A stretch of DNA of 64,000 nt, from assembly GCF_040529335.1 (NCBI RefSeq), contig NZ_CP159534.1, positions 2,604,001 to 2,668,000 of the forward strand, in the 5' to 3' direction. The DNA is from Streptomyces sp. HUAS MG91 (lineage in GTDB: Bacteria; Actinomycetota; Actinomycetes; Streptomycetales; Streptomycetaceae). A program made the translations under genes and the position numbers. Below, one piece after another: positions 7,025 to 16,219 of this stretch. The notes below the pieces were generated by a model that saw only the letters and a program-made list of their open reading frames with translations, was not told the origin of the DNA and did no database searches. Numbering within the stretch: position 1 is the stretch's first letter; each line of letters starts with the position of its first letter.

Positions 7025-9988
7025 ATGCCTCGAACAGGCTCCGCACTCCGGCCGGAGCGCACCAGATCCCGGCTCCTTCTGGTGGGCACGGTCCTGGCCG
7101 TGCTGTGCGCCGCGCTCGGCGGGCTCGGCACCCCGGCCGTGGCCGCCTCCACCACCTACCAGGCCGAGTCGGCCGCGCTCAGCGGCGGCGCCGTCGTCCA
7201 GAGCGACCACACGGGCTTCACCGGCGGCGGCTTCGTCGGCGGCTACACCGACGCCGCCAAGGGCGCCGCCACCACGACCTTCACCGTCACGGCGGCGAGC
7301 GCGGGCGCCCACACGGCCGCCTTGCGCTACGCCAACGGCACCGGCAGCACCCAGACCCTGTCCCTGTACGTGCGCGGCACCAAGGCGGGCACCGTCTCCC
7401 TGCCGGCCACCGCGGACTGGAACACCTGGTCCACGGTGACCAGTCCGGTCACCCTGACCGCGGGCAGCAACACGATCGGCTACGTCTTCGGCTCCGCCGA
7501 CTCGGGCAACGTCAACCTCGACGCGCTCACGCTCGCCGCCGCCCCCGAAGCCGTCGACGGCCGGTACGAGGCCGAGTCCGCGGCGCTGAGCGGCGGCACC
7601 GCGACCGAGACCGAGCACTCCGGCTACCAGGGCACCGGTTACGTGGGCGGCTACACCGACTCCCACAAGGGCACCGCCGCCACCACGTTCACCGTCACCG
7701 CGGCCGCCGCCGGATCGGCGGACGTGGCGCTCCGCTACGCCAACGGCACCGGTTCCGCCAAGACGCTGTCGGTGTACGTCAACGGCAACAAGGCGCTGAC
7801 CACGACGCTCGCGGCGACCGCCGACTGGAACACCTGGGCCTCGCGCACCGAGTCCCTCACGCTGAAGGCCGGTTCCAACACCGTCGCCTACCGCTTCGAC
7901 TCGGCCGACTCGGGCAACGTCAACGTCGACGACATCACCGTCTCCGCGGGCTCCACCGAACCGCCCGGAGGCGGCGGGGGCGGCGCCGCGCCGGGCAAGG
8001 CGTACGAGGCGGAGACCGCGTTCGTCACGGGCGGCCCCGCCAAGGCCACCGCCCTGTCCGGGTACAGCGGCAGCGGCTACCTCACCGGCTTCACCGCGCA
8101 GGGCGCCGAGACCGTGATCGACACCGCCGTGCCGGCCGCGGGCACCTATCCGCTGGCCGTCACCTACCGCAACACCACCGGCTCCGCGCAGACCCTCTCC
8201 CTGTACCTGAACGGAGTCCGCTCCCGTCAGCTGTCCCTGCCCGCCGCCGACGGCTGGGCGTACGTCTCCGTCGATGCCAAGCTGCGCGGCGGCCTGAACC
8301 TGATCGGCCTGCGCACCGAGTCCGGCGACAGCGGCAACATCGCGGTGGACAGCGTCTCCGTCGACGGCGGCACCGCGCTCGCCGCGCAGGGCGCCACCCT
8401 GCCGTACACCGAGTACCGGGCGGCCGACGCCACCACCAACGGCACCAAGCTGGCCGTCAGTACGAGCTATCCGAGCCTGTCCGCCGAGTCCACCGGCCGC
8501 AGCGCGGTGAAGCTCACCGACACCGGCCAGTACGTGCAGATCACGCTGACCAAGCCCGCCAACGCGCTCGTCGTGCGCTACTCGGTCCCGGACACCGCGA
8601 GCGGTTCCGTCACCACGGCGCCGCTGTCCCTGTACGCGGGCTCCGCCAAGGTGACGGACCTCCAGACCACCAACAAGTTCTCGTGGCTGTACGGCGCCGG
8701 GTACTACGACACCAACACCCCGGGCAACGCGGGTGACTCCACCGGTCACCACTACTTCGACGAGGTCCGCTACCTCCACACCAGCACCTGGCCGGCGGGC
8801 ACCGTCCTCAAGCTCCAGAAGGACGCCGGGTCCACCGCGGCCTCGTACACCGTCGACGTCGTCGACACCGAGCTGGTCGACCCCGCCGCCACGATGCCCA
8901 CGGGCTATGTCTCGGCCGCGGACTACGGCGTGACGCCCGGCGCCGGTGACGTGACCGGCGCCCTCAACTCGGCACTCAGCAGCGCCGCGAGCGCGGGCAA
9001 GGGGCTGTGGCTGCCGTCGGGCACCTACTCGATCTCCGGCCGCGTGAACCTGTCGGGGGTCGCGCTGCGCGGCGCCGGGCCCTGGTACACCACGCTCAAG
9101 TCCACCGCGGAGAACGGCGCGGGCGGCCTCTTCTCCACCGGCGGCCGGGTGCAGATCGCCGACCTGTCCGTCTTCGGCGACCAGACCTCGCGCAACAACG
9201 ACTCGGGCGCGGCGGCCATCGAGGGCAGCTTCGCCTCCGGCTCGCTCATCTACAACGTGTGGATGGAGCACACCAAGGTCGGCCTGTGGGCGCGGCCCGG
9301 CACCGGTCTGCTCGTCTCCGGCGTCCGGGTCCGCGACGTCTTCGCGGACGGCCTGCACGTCCACGGCGGTTCCGACAACACGCGGATCGAGCAGTCGCAC
9401 GTACGCAACACCGGAGACGACTCCCTCGCGCTCGACACCGAGGACGGCAACGTCACGCACAGCACCGTCTCGCACAACACCGCCCAGCTGCCCGTCCAGG
9501 CCAACGGCATCGGGGTCTACGGCGGCGGCGACAACACCCTGGAGAACAACGCGGTCAGCGACACGGTCGCCTTCGGCTCCGGCATCACCATCAGCACGTA
9601 CTTCGGTCAGGGCTTCAGCTCCGACATCTACGTCCGGGACAATCTCCTGACGCGCTGCGGCTCGTACCACATCAACTGGGCCACCACGATCGGCGCCCTG
9701 TGGATCTACGCCGACACCGCGGACATCACCCAGCCCGTGCACGTGGACGGCAACACCATCAAGGACAGCACCTACCAGGGCGTCCTGCTCTCCTACGCCA
9801 AGAAGATCAGCAACCTGTCACTCGACGGGAACACCATCACCAACGCCGGAACCTACGGCTTCGACCTGAACAACGTCACCGGCGGCATGACCGTCGCGAA
9901 CACCACCGTCACCGCGAGGACGGGCGGGCTGCTCAACAACTCCCCGGGCTTCACCGTCACCCGGGGCAGCGGCAACAGCGGCTTCTGA
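7025..9988 (+). CDS. Secreted alpha-1,3-glucanase/mycodextranase (GH87 type) with three CBM35-like modules
   Basis: A 987-residue exported enzyme. Residues 1-41 form a signal peptide ending AVAA. Three carbohydrate-binding modules of the CBM35/CBM6 type follow at roughly 45-166, 180-300 and 325-445; the first two are near duplicates (AESAALSGG, LRYANGTGS, ADWNTW and ADSGNVN recur), and a PPGGGGGG linker precedes the third. The rest is a right-handed beta-helix catalytic region with TGDDSLALDTED, where the paired Asp resemble the GH87 catalytic acids, and repeated N/G turns. GH87 enzymes cleave alpha-1,3-glucan (mutan, fungal wall glucan) or mixed alpha-1,3/1,4-glucan (nigeran). It is divergent from the sugar ABC operon. 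The start is the ATG just before the signal peptide. GH87 assignment is by motif recognition; linkage specificity is unverified. Confidence 0.85.
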   Translation: MPRTGSALRPERTRSRLLLVGTVLAVLCAALGGLGTPAVAASTTYQAESAALSGGAVVQSDHTGFTGGGFVGGYTDAAKGAATTTFTVTAASAGAHTAALRYANGTGSTQTLSLYVRGTKAGTVSLPATADWNTWSTVTSPVTLTAGSNTIGYVFGSADSGNVNLDALTLAAAPEAVDGRYEAESAALSGGTATETEHSGYQGTGYVGGYTDSHKGTAATTFTVTAAAAGSADVALRYANGTGSAKTLSVYVNGNKALTTTLAATADWNTWASRTESLTLKAGSNTVAYRFDSADSGNVNVDDITVSAGSTEPPGGGGGGAAPGKAYEAETAFVTGGPAKATALSGYSGSGYLTGFTAQGAETVIDTAVPAAGTYPLAVTYRNTTGSAQTLSLYLNGVRSRQLSLPAADGWAYVSVDAKLRGGLNLIGLRTESGDSGNIAVDSVSVDGGTALAAQGATLPYTEYRAADATTNGTKLAVSTSYPSLSAESTGRSAVKLTDTGQYVQITLTKPANALVVRYSVPDTASGSVTTAPLSLYAGSAKVTDLQTTNKFSWLYGAGYYDTNTPGNAGDSTGHHYFDEVRYLHTSTWPAGTVLKLQKDAGSTAASYTVDVVDTELVDPAATMPTGYVSAADYGVTPGAGDVTGALNSALSSAASAGKGLWLPSGTYSISGRVNLSGVALRGAGPWYTTLKSTAENGAGGLFSTGGRVQIADLSVFGDQTSRNNDSGAAAIEGSFASGSLIYNVWMEHTKVGLWARPGTGLLVSGVRVRDVFADGLHVHGGSDNTRIEQSHVRNTGDDSLALDTEDGNVTHSTVSHNTAQLPVQANGIGVYGGGDNTLENNAVSDTVAFGSGITISTYFGQGFSSDIYVRDNLLTRCGSYHINWATTIGALWIYADTADITQPVHVDGNTIKDSTYQGVLLSYAKKISNLSLDGNTITNAGTYGFDLNNVTGGMTVANTTVTARTGGLLNNSPGFTVTRGSGNSGF

Positions 9989-9996
9989 GGACCGGC

Positions 9997-10031
9997 CGGG
10001 GCCGTGGGGTGAACCACACCCCGCGGCCCCG
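9997..10031 (+). terminator. Hairpin terminator after the glucanase gene
   Basis: A 15-bp stem (CGGGGCCGTGGGGTG pairing with 10017-10031, one G-U pair) with a five-base loop starts 9 bp after the glucanase stop. There is no U-tract, as is usual in this genus. Confidence 0.6.
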
Positions 10032-10057
10032 CACTGACGTGCGGATACACTCCGGCC

Positions 10058-11035
10058 ATGGCCCGCAAGCTCGCAGAAGTAGCCCGTCGAGTGGGCGTCA
10101 GTGAAGCAACCGTCAGTCGCGTCCTGAACGAGAAGCCGGGCGTGTCCGACAGCACCCGGCAGGCCGTCCTCACCGCGCTCGACGTCCTCGGCTACGAGCG
10201 GCCCACGCACCTGCGCGCCGCGCGGGCCCGCCTGGTGGGCATCGTCCTGCCCGAGCTGCAGAACCCGATCTTCCCCGCGATAGCCGAGATCGCCGGCGGC
10301 GCCCTCGTCCAGCTCGGCTTCACCCCCGTGCTGTGCACCCGCACCGCGGGCGGTCTCACCGAGGCCGAGTACGTGTCGATGCTCCTGGACCAGCAGGTCG
10401 CCGGGGTCATCTTCTGCGGCGGGCTGACCGAGGACGAGCACCAGGCGCTCTTGCAGCGCGGGGTTCCCGTCGTGCTCCTGAACGCCGCCGTCGACTATCC
10501 GGGCTTCCCCAGCGTCAGCACCGACGACGAGGCCGCCGTCCGCCAGGCCTTCGCCCACCTCACGGCGATGGGGCACACCGACATCGGCCTGATGGTCGGC
10601 CCCGGCCACCACATGCCGTCGCGCCGCAAGGCCACCGCGTTCGAGGCCCTGACGGCGGGCAGCGCGGGCAGCCATCCCGTCGGCCACGCCCTGTTCTCCT
10701 TCGAGGGCGGCCAGGCCGTCGCCTCCGAACTCCTCGCCCACAAGGTCACCGCGCTGATCTGCGGCAGTGACGTCCTCGCGCTGGGGGCCGTGCGCGCCGC
10801 CCGGCGGGTGGGGCTGCGCATCCCCGACGACCTGTCCGTCGTGGGCTTCGACGACTCCGCGTTCATGAACTACACCGACCCGCCGCTGACCACCCTGCGC
10901 CAGCCGATCGAGGCCATGTCCCGGGCGGCCGTCACCCTGCTGGCCAACCAGATCTCGGGCGACAGCCCCACCCCGCACGAACTGCTCCACGAGCCGGAGC
11001 TGGTGGTCCGGCAGTCGACGGCTCCGCTCCGATAG
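10058..11035 (+). CDS. LacI-family transcriptional regulator (second paralogue)
   Basis: A 325-residue LacI-type regulator with HTH VGVSEATVSRVLNEKPG at residues about 11-27, hinge, and sensor domain. Over most of its length it matches the LacI protein at 274-1326 almost residue for residue, including GGALVQLGFTPVLCTRTAGG and GTEAEYVSMLLDQ-like runs. The N-terminal recognition helices are identical, so both may bind the same operators. It sits 70 bp downstream of the glucanase gene, beyond a terminator hairpin, with TACACT about 10 bp before the ATG as a possible -10 of its own promoter. Confidence 0.92.
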   Translation: MARKLAEVARRVGVSEATVSRVLNEKPGVSDSTRQAVLTALDVLGYERPTHLRAARARLVGIVLPELQNPIFPAIAEIAGGALVQLGFTPVLCTRTAGGLTEAEYVSMLLDQQVAGVIFCGGLTEDEHQALLQRGVPVVLLNAAVDYPGFPSVSTDDEAAVRQAFAHLTAMGHTDIGLMVGPGHHMPSRRKATAFEALTAGSAGSHPVGHALFSFEGGQAVASELLAHKVTALICGSDVLALGAVRAARRVGLRIPDDLSVVGFDDSAFMNYTDPPLTTLRQPIEAMSRAAVTLLANQISGDSPTPHELLHEPELVVRQSTAPLR

Positions 11036-11044
11036 AACAGATCG

Positions 11045-12277
<1,233 letters not shown>

Positions 12278-12278
12278 C

Positions 12279-12292
12279 TAGAACGCGTACCA
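12279..12292. promoter_or_regulatory. KstR-like operator candidate, site 1
   Basis: TAGAACGCGTACCA matches the actinobacterial KstR consensus TNNAACNNGTTNNA at seven of eight fixed positions and is the core of a 20-bp imperfect palindrome (12276-12295). It sits in the thiolase/P450 divergent promoter. Binding by a KstR-type repressor is inferred. Confidence 0.45.
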
Positions 12293-12387
12293 GTTATGCA
12301 TGCAGTCTCGGTGTGCTTACCCCCGGTACGCAAGGGTCGTGCAAGCACAACACACGGAACCAACACACCCGCGCCCCTTGCCAGTTC

Positions 12388-12401
12388 TAGAACCCGTTAC
12401 T
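12388..12401. promoter_or_regulatory. KstR-like operator candidate, site 2
   Basis: TAGAACCCGTTACT again matches TNNAACNNGTTNNA at seven of eight fixed positions. It shares CTAGAAC-N-CGT with site 1, about 110 bp away. It lies 52 bp upstream of the P450 start. Confidence 0.45.
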
Positions 12402-12417
12402 ACCTTTCGAGCCATAA

Positions 12418-12432
12418 CTGACGGAGCGTCAG
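12418..12432. promoter_or_regulatory. Palindromic operator candidate CTGACG-N3-CGTCAG
   Basis: Perfect 6-bp arms flank three bases, ending 20 bp before the P450 ATG, where a bound repressor would block transcription. It differs from the GACTGA palindrome and from the KstR-like sites, so a second regulator may act here. Confidence 0.45.
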
Positions 12433-12452
12433 ACAGAATCTGGAGTGACCCC

Positions 12453-13706
12453 ATGCCGTGCCCCGCGCTGCCCGACGGGTTCGACTTCACCGACCCCGAT
12501 CTGCTCCAGGACCGCGTGCCGTACCCGGAGTTCGCCGAACTCCGGCAGGCCGAGCCGGTCCGCTGGATTCCGCAGGAACGCGGGATCTCCGGCTTCGACG
12601 ACGCGGGGTACTGGGCGGTGACCCGGCACGCCGACGTCAAGTACGTGTCCACGCACCCGGAGATCTACTCCTCCAACCTCAACACCGCGGTGATCCGGTT
12701 CAACTCCTCGATCCAGCGCGACCAGATCGAGGTGCAGAAGCTGATCATGCTGAACATGGACCCGCCCGAGCACACCCGCGTGCGCCAGATCGTGCAGCGC
12801 GGTTTCACGCCACGCGCGATCCGCTCGCTGGAGGACGCCCTGCGCGCCCGGGCCGGGGACATCGTGCGGAAGGCGCTGCACCGGGCGGACGCCGACGGGT
12901 CGTTCGACTTCGTCACCAACGTCGCCGTGGAGCTGCCGCTCCAGGCCATCGCCGAACTCATCGGCATCGCGCAGGACGACCGTTCCAAAGTCTTCGACTG
13001 GTCCAACAAGATGGTGGCGTACGACGATCCGGAGTACGCGATCACCGAGGAGATCGGCGCCGAGGCCGCGATGGAGATCGTGAGCTACGCGATGAACCTC
13101 GCCGCCGAGCGCAAGCAGTGCCCGGCCAAGGACATCGTCAGCCAGCTGGTCGCGGCCGAGGACCAGGGCAACCTCTCCTCGGACGAGTTCGGCTTCTTCG
13201 TGATCCTGCTCGCCGTCGCCGGGAACGAGACGACCCGCAACGCCATCACGCACGGCATGCACGCGTTCCTGACCCACCCCGACCAGTGGGAGCTGTACAA
13301 GCGCGAGCGCCCGAAGACCACCGCCGAGGAGATCGTGCGCTGGGCGACGCCGGTCGTCTCCTTCCAGCGCACCGCCACCCAGGACACCGAACTCGGCGGC
13401 CAGAAGATCAAGGCCGGGGACCGGGTCGGCATCTTCTACTCGTCCGCCAACCACGACCCGGAGGTCTTCACCGACCCCGACGCCTTCGACATCACCCGCG
13501 ACCCCAACCCGCACCTCGGCTTCGGCGGCGGCGGCCCGCACTTCTGCCTCGGCAAGTCCCTGGCGGTCCTGGAGATCGACCTGATCTTCAACGCGATCGC
13601 CGACGCCCTGCCCGACCTGCGGCTCGTCGGGGATCCGCGCCGGCTGCGCGCGGCCTGGCTCAACGGCGTCAAGGAGCTCCGGGTGGCGGCGCCCGCGCAG
13701 GGCTGA
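12453..13706 (+). CDS. cyp125: Cytochrome P450, CYP125-like steroid side-chain monooxygenase
   Basis: A 417-residue soluble P450. I-helix motif AVAGNETTRN, K-helix ExxR (EEIVR) and the haem loop FGGGGPHFCLG with Cys365 are all present. GFDFTDPDL at the N-terminus, MLNMDPPEHTRVR, DEFGFFVILLAVAGNETTRN and HPDQWELYK closely follow mycobacterial CYP125, the enzyme that oxidises the terminal side-chain carbon of cholesterol; this rests on recall of the family. The ATG at 12453 has GGAGTGA upstream. It is divergent from the FadA5-like thiolase and on the far side of the Mce operon. Ferredoxin partners are not encoded nearby. Sterol as substrate is inferred. Confidence 0.88.
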   Translation: MPCPALPDGFDFTDPDLLQDRVPYPEFAELRQAEPVRWIPQERGISGFDDAGYWAVTRHADVKYVSTHPEIYSSNLNTAVIRFNSSIQRDQIEVQKLIMLNMDPPEHTRVRQIVQRGFTPRAIRSLEDALRARAGDIVRKALHRADADGSFDFVTNVAVELPLQAIAELIGIAQDDRSKVFDWSNKMVAYDDPEYAITEEIGAEAAMEIVSYAMNLAAERKQCPAKDIVSQLVAAEDQGNLSSDEFGFFVILLAVAGNETTRNAITHGMHAFLTHPDQWELYKRERPKTTAEEIVRWATPVVSFQRTATQDTELGGQKIKAGDRVGIFYSSANHDPEVFTDPDAFDITRDPNPHLGFGGGGPHFCLGKSLAVLEIDLIFNAIADALPDLRLVGDPRRLRAAWLNGVKELRVAAPAQG

Positions 13707-13716
13707 ATCGCGGAGG

Positions 13717-13737
13717 GGCCGCGGCGCCGCCGCGGCC
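13717..13737. terminator. Hairpin between convergent P450 and transglycosylase genes
   Basis: GGCCGCGGC at 13717-13725 pairs with GCCGCGGCC at 13729-13737 around a 3-nt loop, exactly in the 32-bp gap between two converging genes. It could serve both. Confidence 0.5.
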
Positions 13738-13738
13738 G

Positions 13739-14959
13739 TCAGCTCCCGGGCGTCGCGCAGGGTGAGGCGGACCCGGACGGGCTCTCCGAGGGGCTGGGCG
13801 AGGCCGTCGGGCTCGCGGTGTCCGTCGGGCTCGCGCTGTCGGACGGGCAGCCGCCGTCGCTCGGCGTGCCGGTGCCGGGCTCCTGGGTCTCCGGGGGCGT
13901 GGGCGTGTCCGTCGGGGAGCTGGTGACGGGCGGCGTCGGCGAGCCGGTGTCGGTGGGCCCGGGGGTCGGGCTGGGGGTCGGCGAGCCGGTGTCGGTGGGC
14001 TTGGGCGTGGGAGTCGTGGTCGGGGTGGGGCTGGGCTGCCGGGTGGGCGGCGGGCCGATGACGATGCCGCCGTCCTTGTCGCCGACGGGCTTCTTCGCCG
14101 GGGTCTTCGATCCGGCGCCGGGGCTGTCCGGAACGACGCCCCTGCCGTCGGCGACGGTGTGCACGCCCTTGCGGTAGAACTCCATCCAGTACAGGACCGT
14201 ACGGAGATAGTCGCGCGAGTAGTTGTAGCTGAGGATCGCCCGCTCCAGGCCGCCGCCGGTGCCGACGTCGCGGTTGCCCGCGCACAGGTAGTGGCCGGCC
14301 GCGAGGGCCGCGTCGAAGATGTTGTTGGGGTCGGAGACACCGTCGCCGTTGCCGTCGGCGCCCCAGCGGCGCCAGGTGCCGGGCAGGAACTGCATCGGCC
14401 CGACGGCCCGGTCGTAGACGGCGTCCCCGTCCCAGCGGCCGCCCTCGGAGTCGCGGATCAGCGCGAAGCCCTTGCCGTTCAGGGGCGGTCCGGTGATGCG
14501 GTGCCGGGTGGTGCCGTTGGTGTCGACGTCGCCGCCGCGCGCCTGCCCGGACTCGACCTTGCCGATCGCGGCGAGCAGTTGCCACGGCAGACGGCAGCCC
14601 GGGTCGGTGCGGCCGACGGACGCCTCGGCCCTGCGGTAGGCGGCGAGGACGGTCGCGGGGACCCCGGCCTCGGCGCGGATCACCGTCGGCGGGAAGGTGA
14701 TGTCGGGGTTGTCCGGCGTCTTCAGGGGCGGCAGTTCGGTGTGGTACGAGTCGTCGCCCTGGGAGGGCACCACGGGCAGGGCGCCGGAGCCGCCCGCGAG
14801 GGCGATGGGGTCGGTGCCGCTGTCGTGTCTCTTGGTCAGCTCTTCTACGACACCCGGGGCCTGGGACGCCGTGAGCACGGCCGTCGCGGCGACGGCGATC
14901 GCGGTGCCGCGCAGTCGTCGGCCGAGGCGGGGGCGATTGCTCAGTCGCGGGGTACGCAT
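13739..14959 (-). CDS. Secreted lytic transglycosylase with low-complexity tail
   Basis: A 406-residue protein. An N-terminal signal anchor ([22 protein letters not shown]) is followed by a lysozyme-like transglycosylase domain (about 100-260). The likely catalytic residue is Glu136 in [11 protein letters not shown], and [12 protein letters not shown] and [12 protein letters not shown] are family hallmarks of MltB-like soluble transglycosylases. From about residue 290 the protein becomes a Pro/Thr/Ser/Gly-rich, probably disordered tail. It begins 21 bp after the last Mce-associated gene and is likely part of that operon, perhaps opening peptidoglycan for a transenvelope importer. Confidence 0.85.
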   Translation of the reverse strand: MRTPRLSNRPRLGRRLRGTAIAVAATAVLTASQAPGVVEELTKRHDSGTDPIALAGGSGALPVVPSQGDDSYHTELPPLKTPDNPDITFPPTVIRAEAGVPATVLAAYRRAEASVGRTDPGCRLPWQLLAAIGKVESGQARGGDVDTNGTTRHRITGPPLNGKGFALIRDSEGGRWDGDAVYDRAVGPMQFLPGTWRRWGADGNGDGVSDPNNIFDAALAAGHYLCAGNRDVGTGGGLERAILSYNYSRDYLRTVLYWMEFYRKGVHTVADGRGVVPDSPGAGSKTPAKKPVGDKDGGIVIGPPPTRQPSPTPTTTPTPKPTDTGSPTPSPTPGPTDTGSPTPPVTSSPTDTPTPPETQEPGTGTPSDGGCPSDSASPTDTASPTASPSPSESPSGSASPCATPGS

Positions 14960-14980
14960 GAGGACCCTTTCGTCGGTTCG

Positions 14981-15679
14981 TCAGCTGCTGAAGGTGTCGA
15001 TCGCGGAGACCAGCCAGCGGCCGTCCCGGTGCACGAGGTCGACGGCGAGCATGGCGCCCGCGTAGTTCCCGGCGGCGTCCTTCGCCTTCGCCGCCGTGCT
15101 GGTGCTGGACTGGTCGGCGTAGACGAGGACCCGGGCGCGGTCGCCGTCGATCCGCTCCACCGCGCTGTCGGTCACGGTGGTGGTGACGACCGTCTTCTGC
15201 TTCTCCGCCTGCGCGAGGACCGGCGCGAGCAGGGTGCGGTGCTGGTCGACGGCCTTGCCGGTGAGGAGGGTCGCCGCGGCCTTCTGCTCCGCCTGCGGGT
15301 TGGCGTAGTCGTAGGAGAAGAGCGCGTTGACGGCCTTCTCCGCCTGTCCCTTGACGTCGCTGGTGCGGGCCGGGTCGGTGAGCGCGGTGTTCTGCGCGGC
15401 GGCGGTGTCGGTGAGCGCGTGGGCCCGGGCGTGCGCCCAGCCGGCGAAGGCGCCGAGGAGGAGGGTGAGCAGGCAGAGGGCGGCCAGGATGCGGCGCGGG
15501 GGCGCAGCCGCCCGGGGGGCCGTGGCCTTCTCGGTCGCACGGGGTTCAGGGCGCGGCCGGGGCTTCGTCGCGGGCTCCGGGGCCACGGCCGTGACCGTGG
15601 CGGCGGCCGTGGTCTGCTCCGTCCGCTGGTTCTGGCGCTGGCGTTGCCGGTTGAGGGTGTGGCGGGTGGTCGACGGCAT
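14981..15679 (-). CDS. Mce-associated membrane protein
   Basis: A 232-residue protein with a long basic/Pro/Ala cytoplasmic N-terminus, one membrane helix (RRILAALCLLTLLLGAFAGW, about 65-85) and an extracytoplasmic alpha/beta domain of the SnoaL/NTF2-like Mce-associated type (NALFSYDYANPQAEQ, VVTTTVTDSAVERI, GRWLVSAIDTF). It is the fourth and last of a run of such proteins at the end of the Mce operon. In mycobacteria, Mas proteins stabilise Mce complexes. Confidence 0.8.
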   Translation of the reverse strand: MPSTTRHTLNRQRQRQNQRTEQTTAAATVTAVAPEPATKPRPRPEPRATEKATAPRAAAPPRRILAALCLLTLLLGAFAGWAHARAHALTDTAAAQNTALTDPARTSDVKGQAEKAVNALFSYDYANPQAEQKAAATLLTGKAVDQHRTLLAPVLAQAEKQKTVVTTTVTDSAVERIDGDRARVLVYADQSSTSTAAKAKDAAGNYAGAMLAVDLVHRDGRWLVSAIDTFSS

Positions 15680-15688
15680 GGTGGCTCC

Positions 15689-16216
15689 TCAGTCGGTGGT
15701 GGTCGAGGCCGTGTCGCCGACCTGGGCCTGGGCGAGGGCGCTGAGTTTCCAGTGGCCGTCGGTGCGGGTGAGTTCGCCGAGCATCCGGCTGTCCTTGTCG
15801 GTGGCCTTCTGACCCGCCGCCTTCACGGTGATCCGGAGCGCGACCATGACGCGGGCCTTGCCCGCCCGTTGGTCGAGTTCGGTGACGGCGCCGTCCAGCA
15901 CCTTCGCCGTGCTGACCGTCTTGGCGCTCGTCACCTGCTTCGCGAACTCGGCGCGGCCCTTGACCAGTTGGGAGTGGAGGGCGCCGGTCGTGGAGCTCTC
16001 CCAGAGGTCGAGTCCGCTGTCGAGCTTCTGGTGGTCGAGGGTGTTGAGGTTCTGCACGGCCTGCTCCCCCGCCTCCAGGGCGTCGTCGCGGGCCGCCGCG
16101 AAGGAGGCCGAGTCGTCGTGCGCGGCCCCGTACCAGGACCAGCCGCCCCAGACGGCGAAGCCGCCCGCGACGAGGGTCAGCACGACCGCCACGACGAGCA
16201 GGGGTCTTTTCAGCAT
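15689..16216 (-). CDS. Mce-associated membrane protein
   Basis: A 175-residue protein: N-terminal membrane helix (LLVVAVVLTLVAGGFAVWGGW) and an extracytoplasmic domain starting AAARDDALEAGEQAVQNLNTLD, the pattern that recurs in the neighbouring Mce-associated proteins. It starts 3 bp after the preceding gene stops and is followed by the next after 9 bp, so it is operonic. Confidence 0.8.
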   Translation of the reverse strand: MLKRPLLVVAVVLTLVAGGFAVWGGWSWYGAAHDDSASFAAARDDALEAGEQAVQNLNTLDHQKLDSGLDLWESSTTGALHSQLVKGRAEFAKQVTSAKTVSTAKVLDGAVTELDQRAGKARVMVALRITVKAAGQKATDKDSRMLGELTRTDGHWKLSALAQAQVGDTASTTTD

Positions 16217-16219
16217 GGT

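Noticed and set aside
6866..9742. Very long open frame on the minus strand across the glucanase gene
   Set aside because: It is the antisense shadow produced by strong GC bias; its product is Gly/Val/Arg-rich without domains, while the plus strand has a signal peptide and clear modules.
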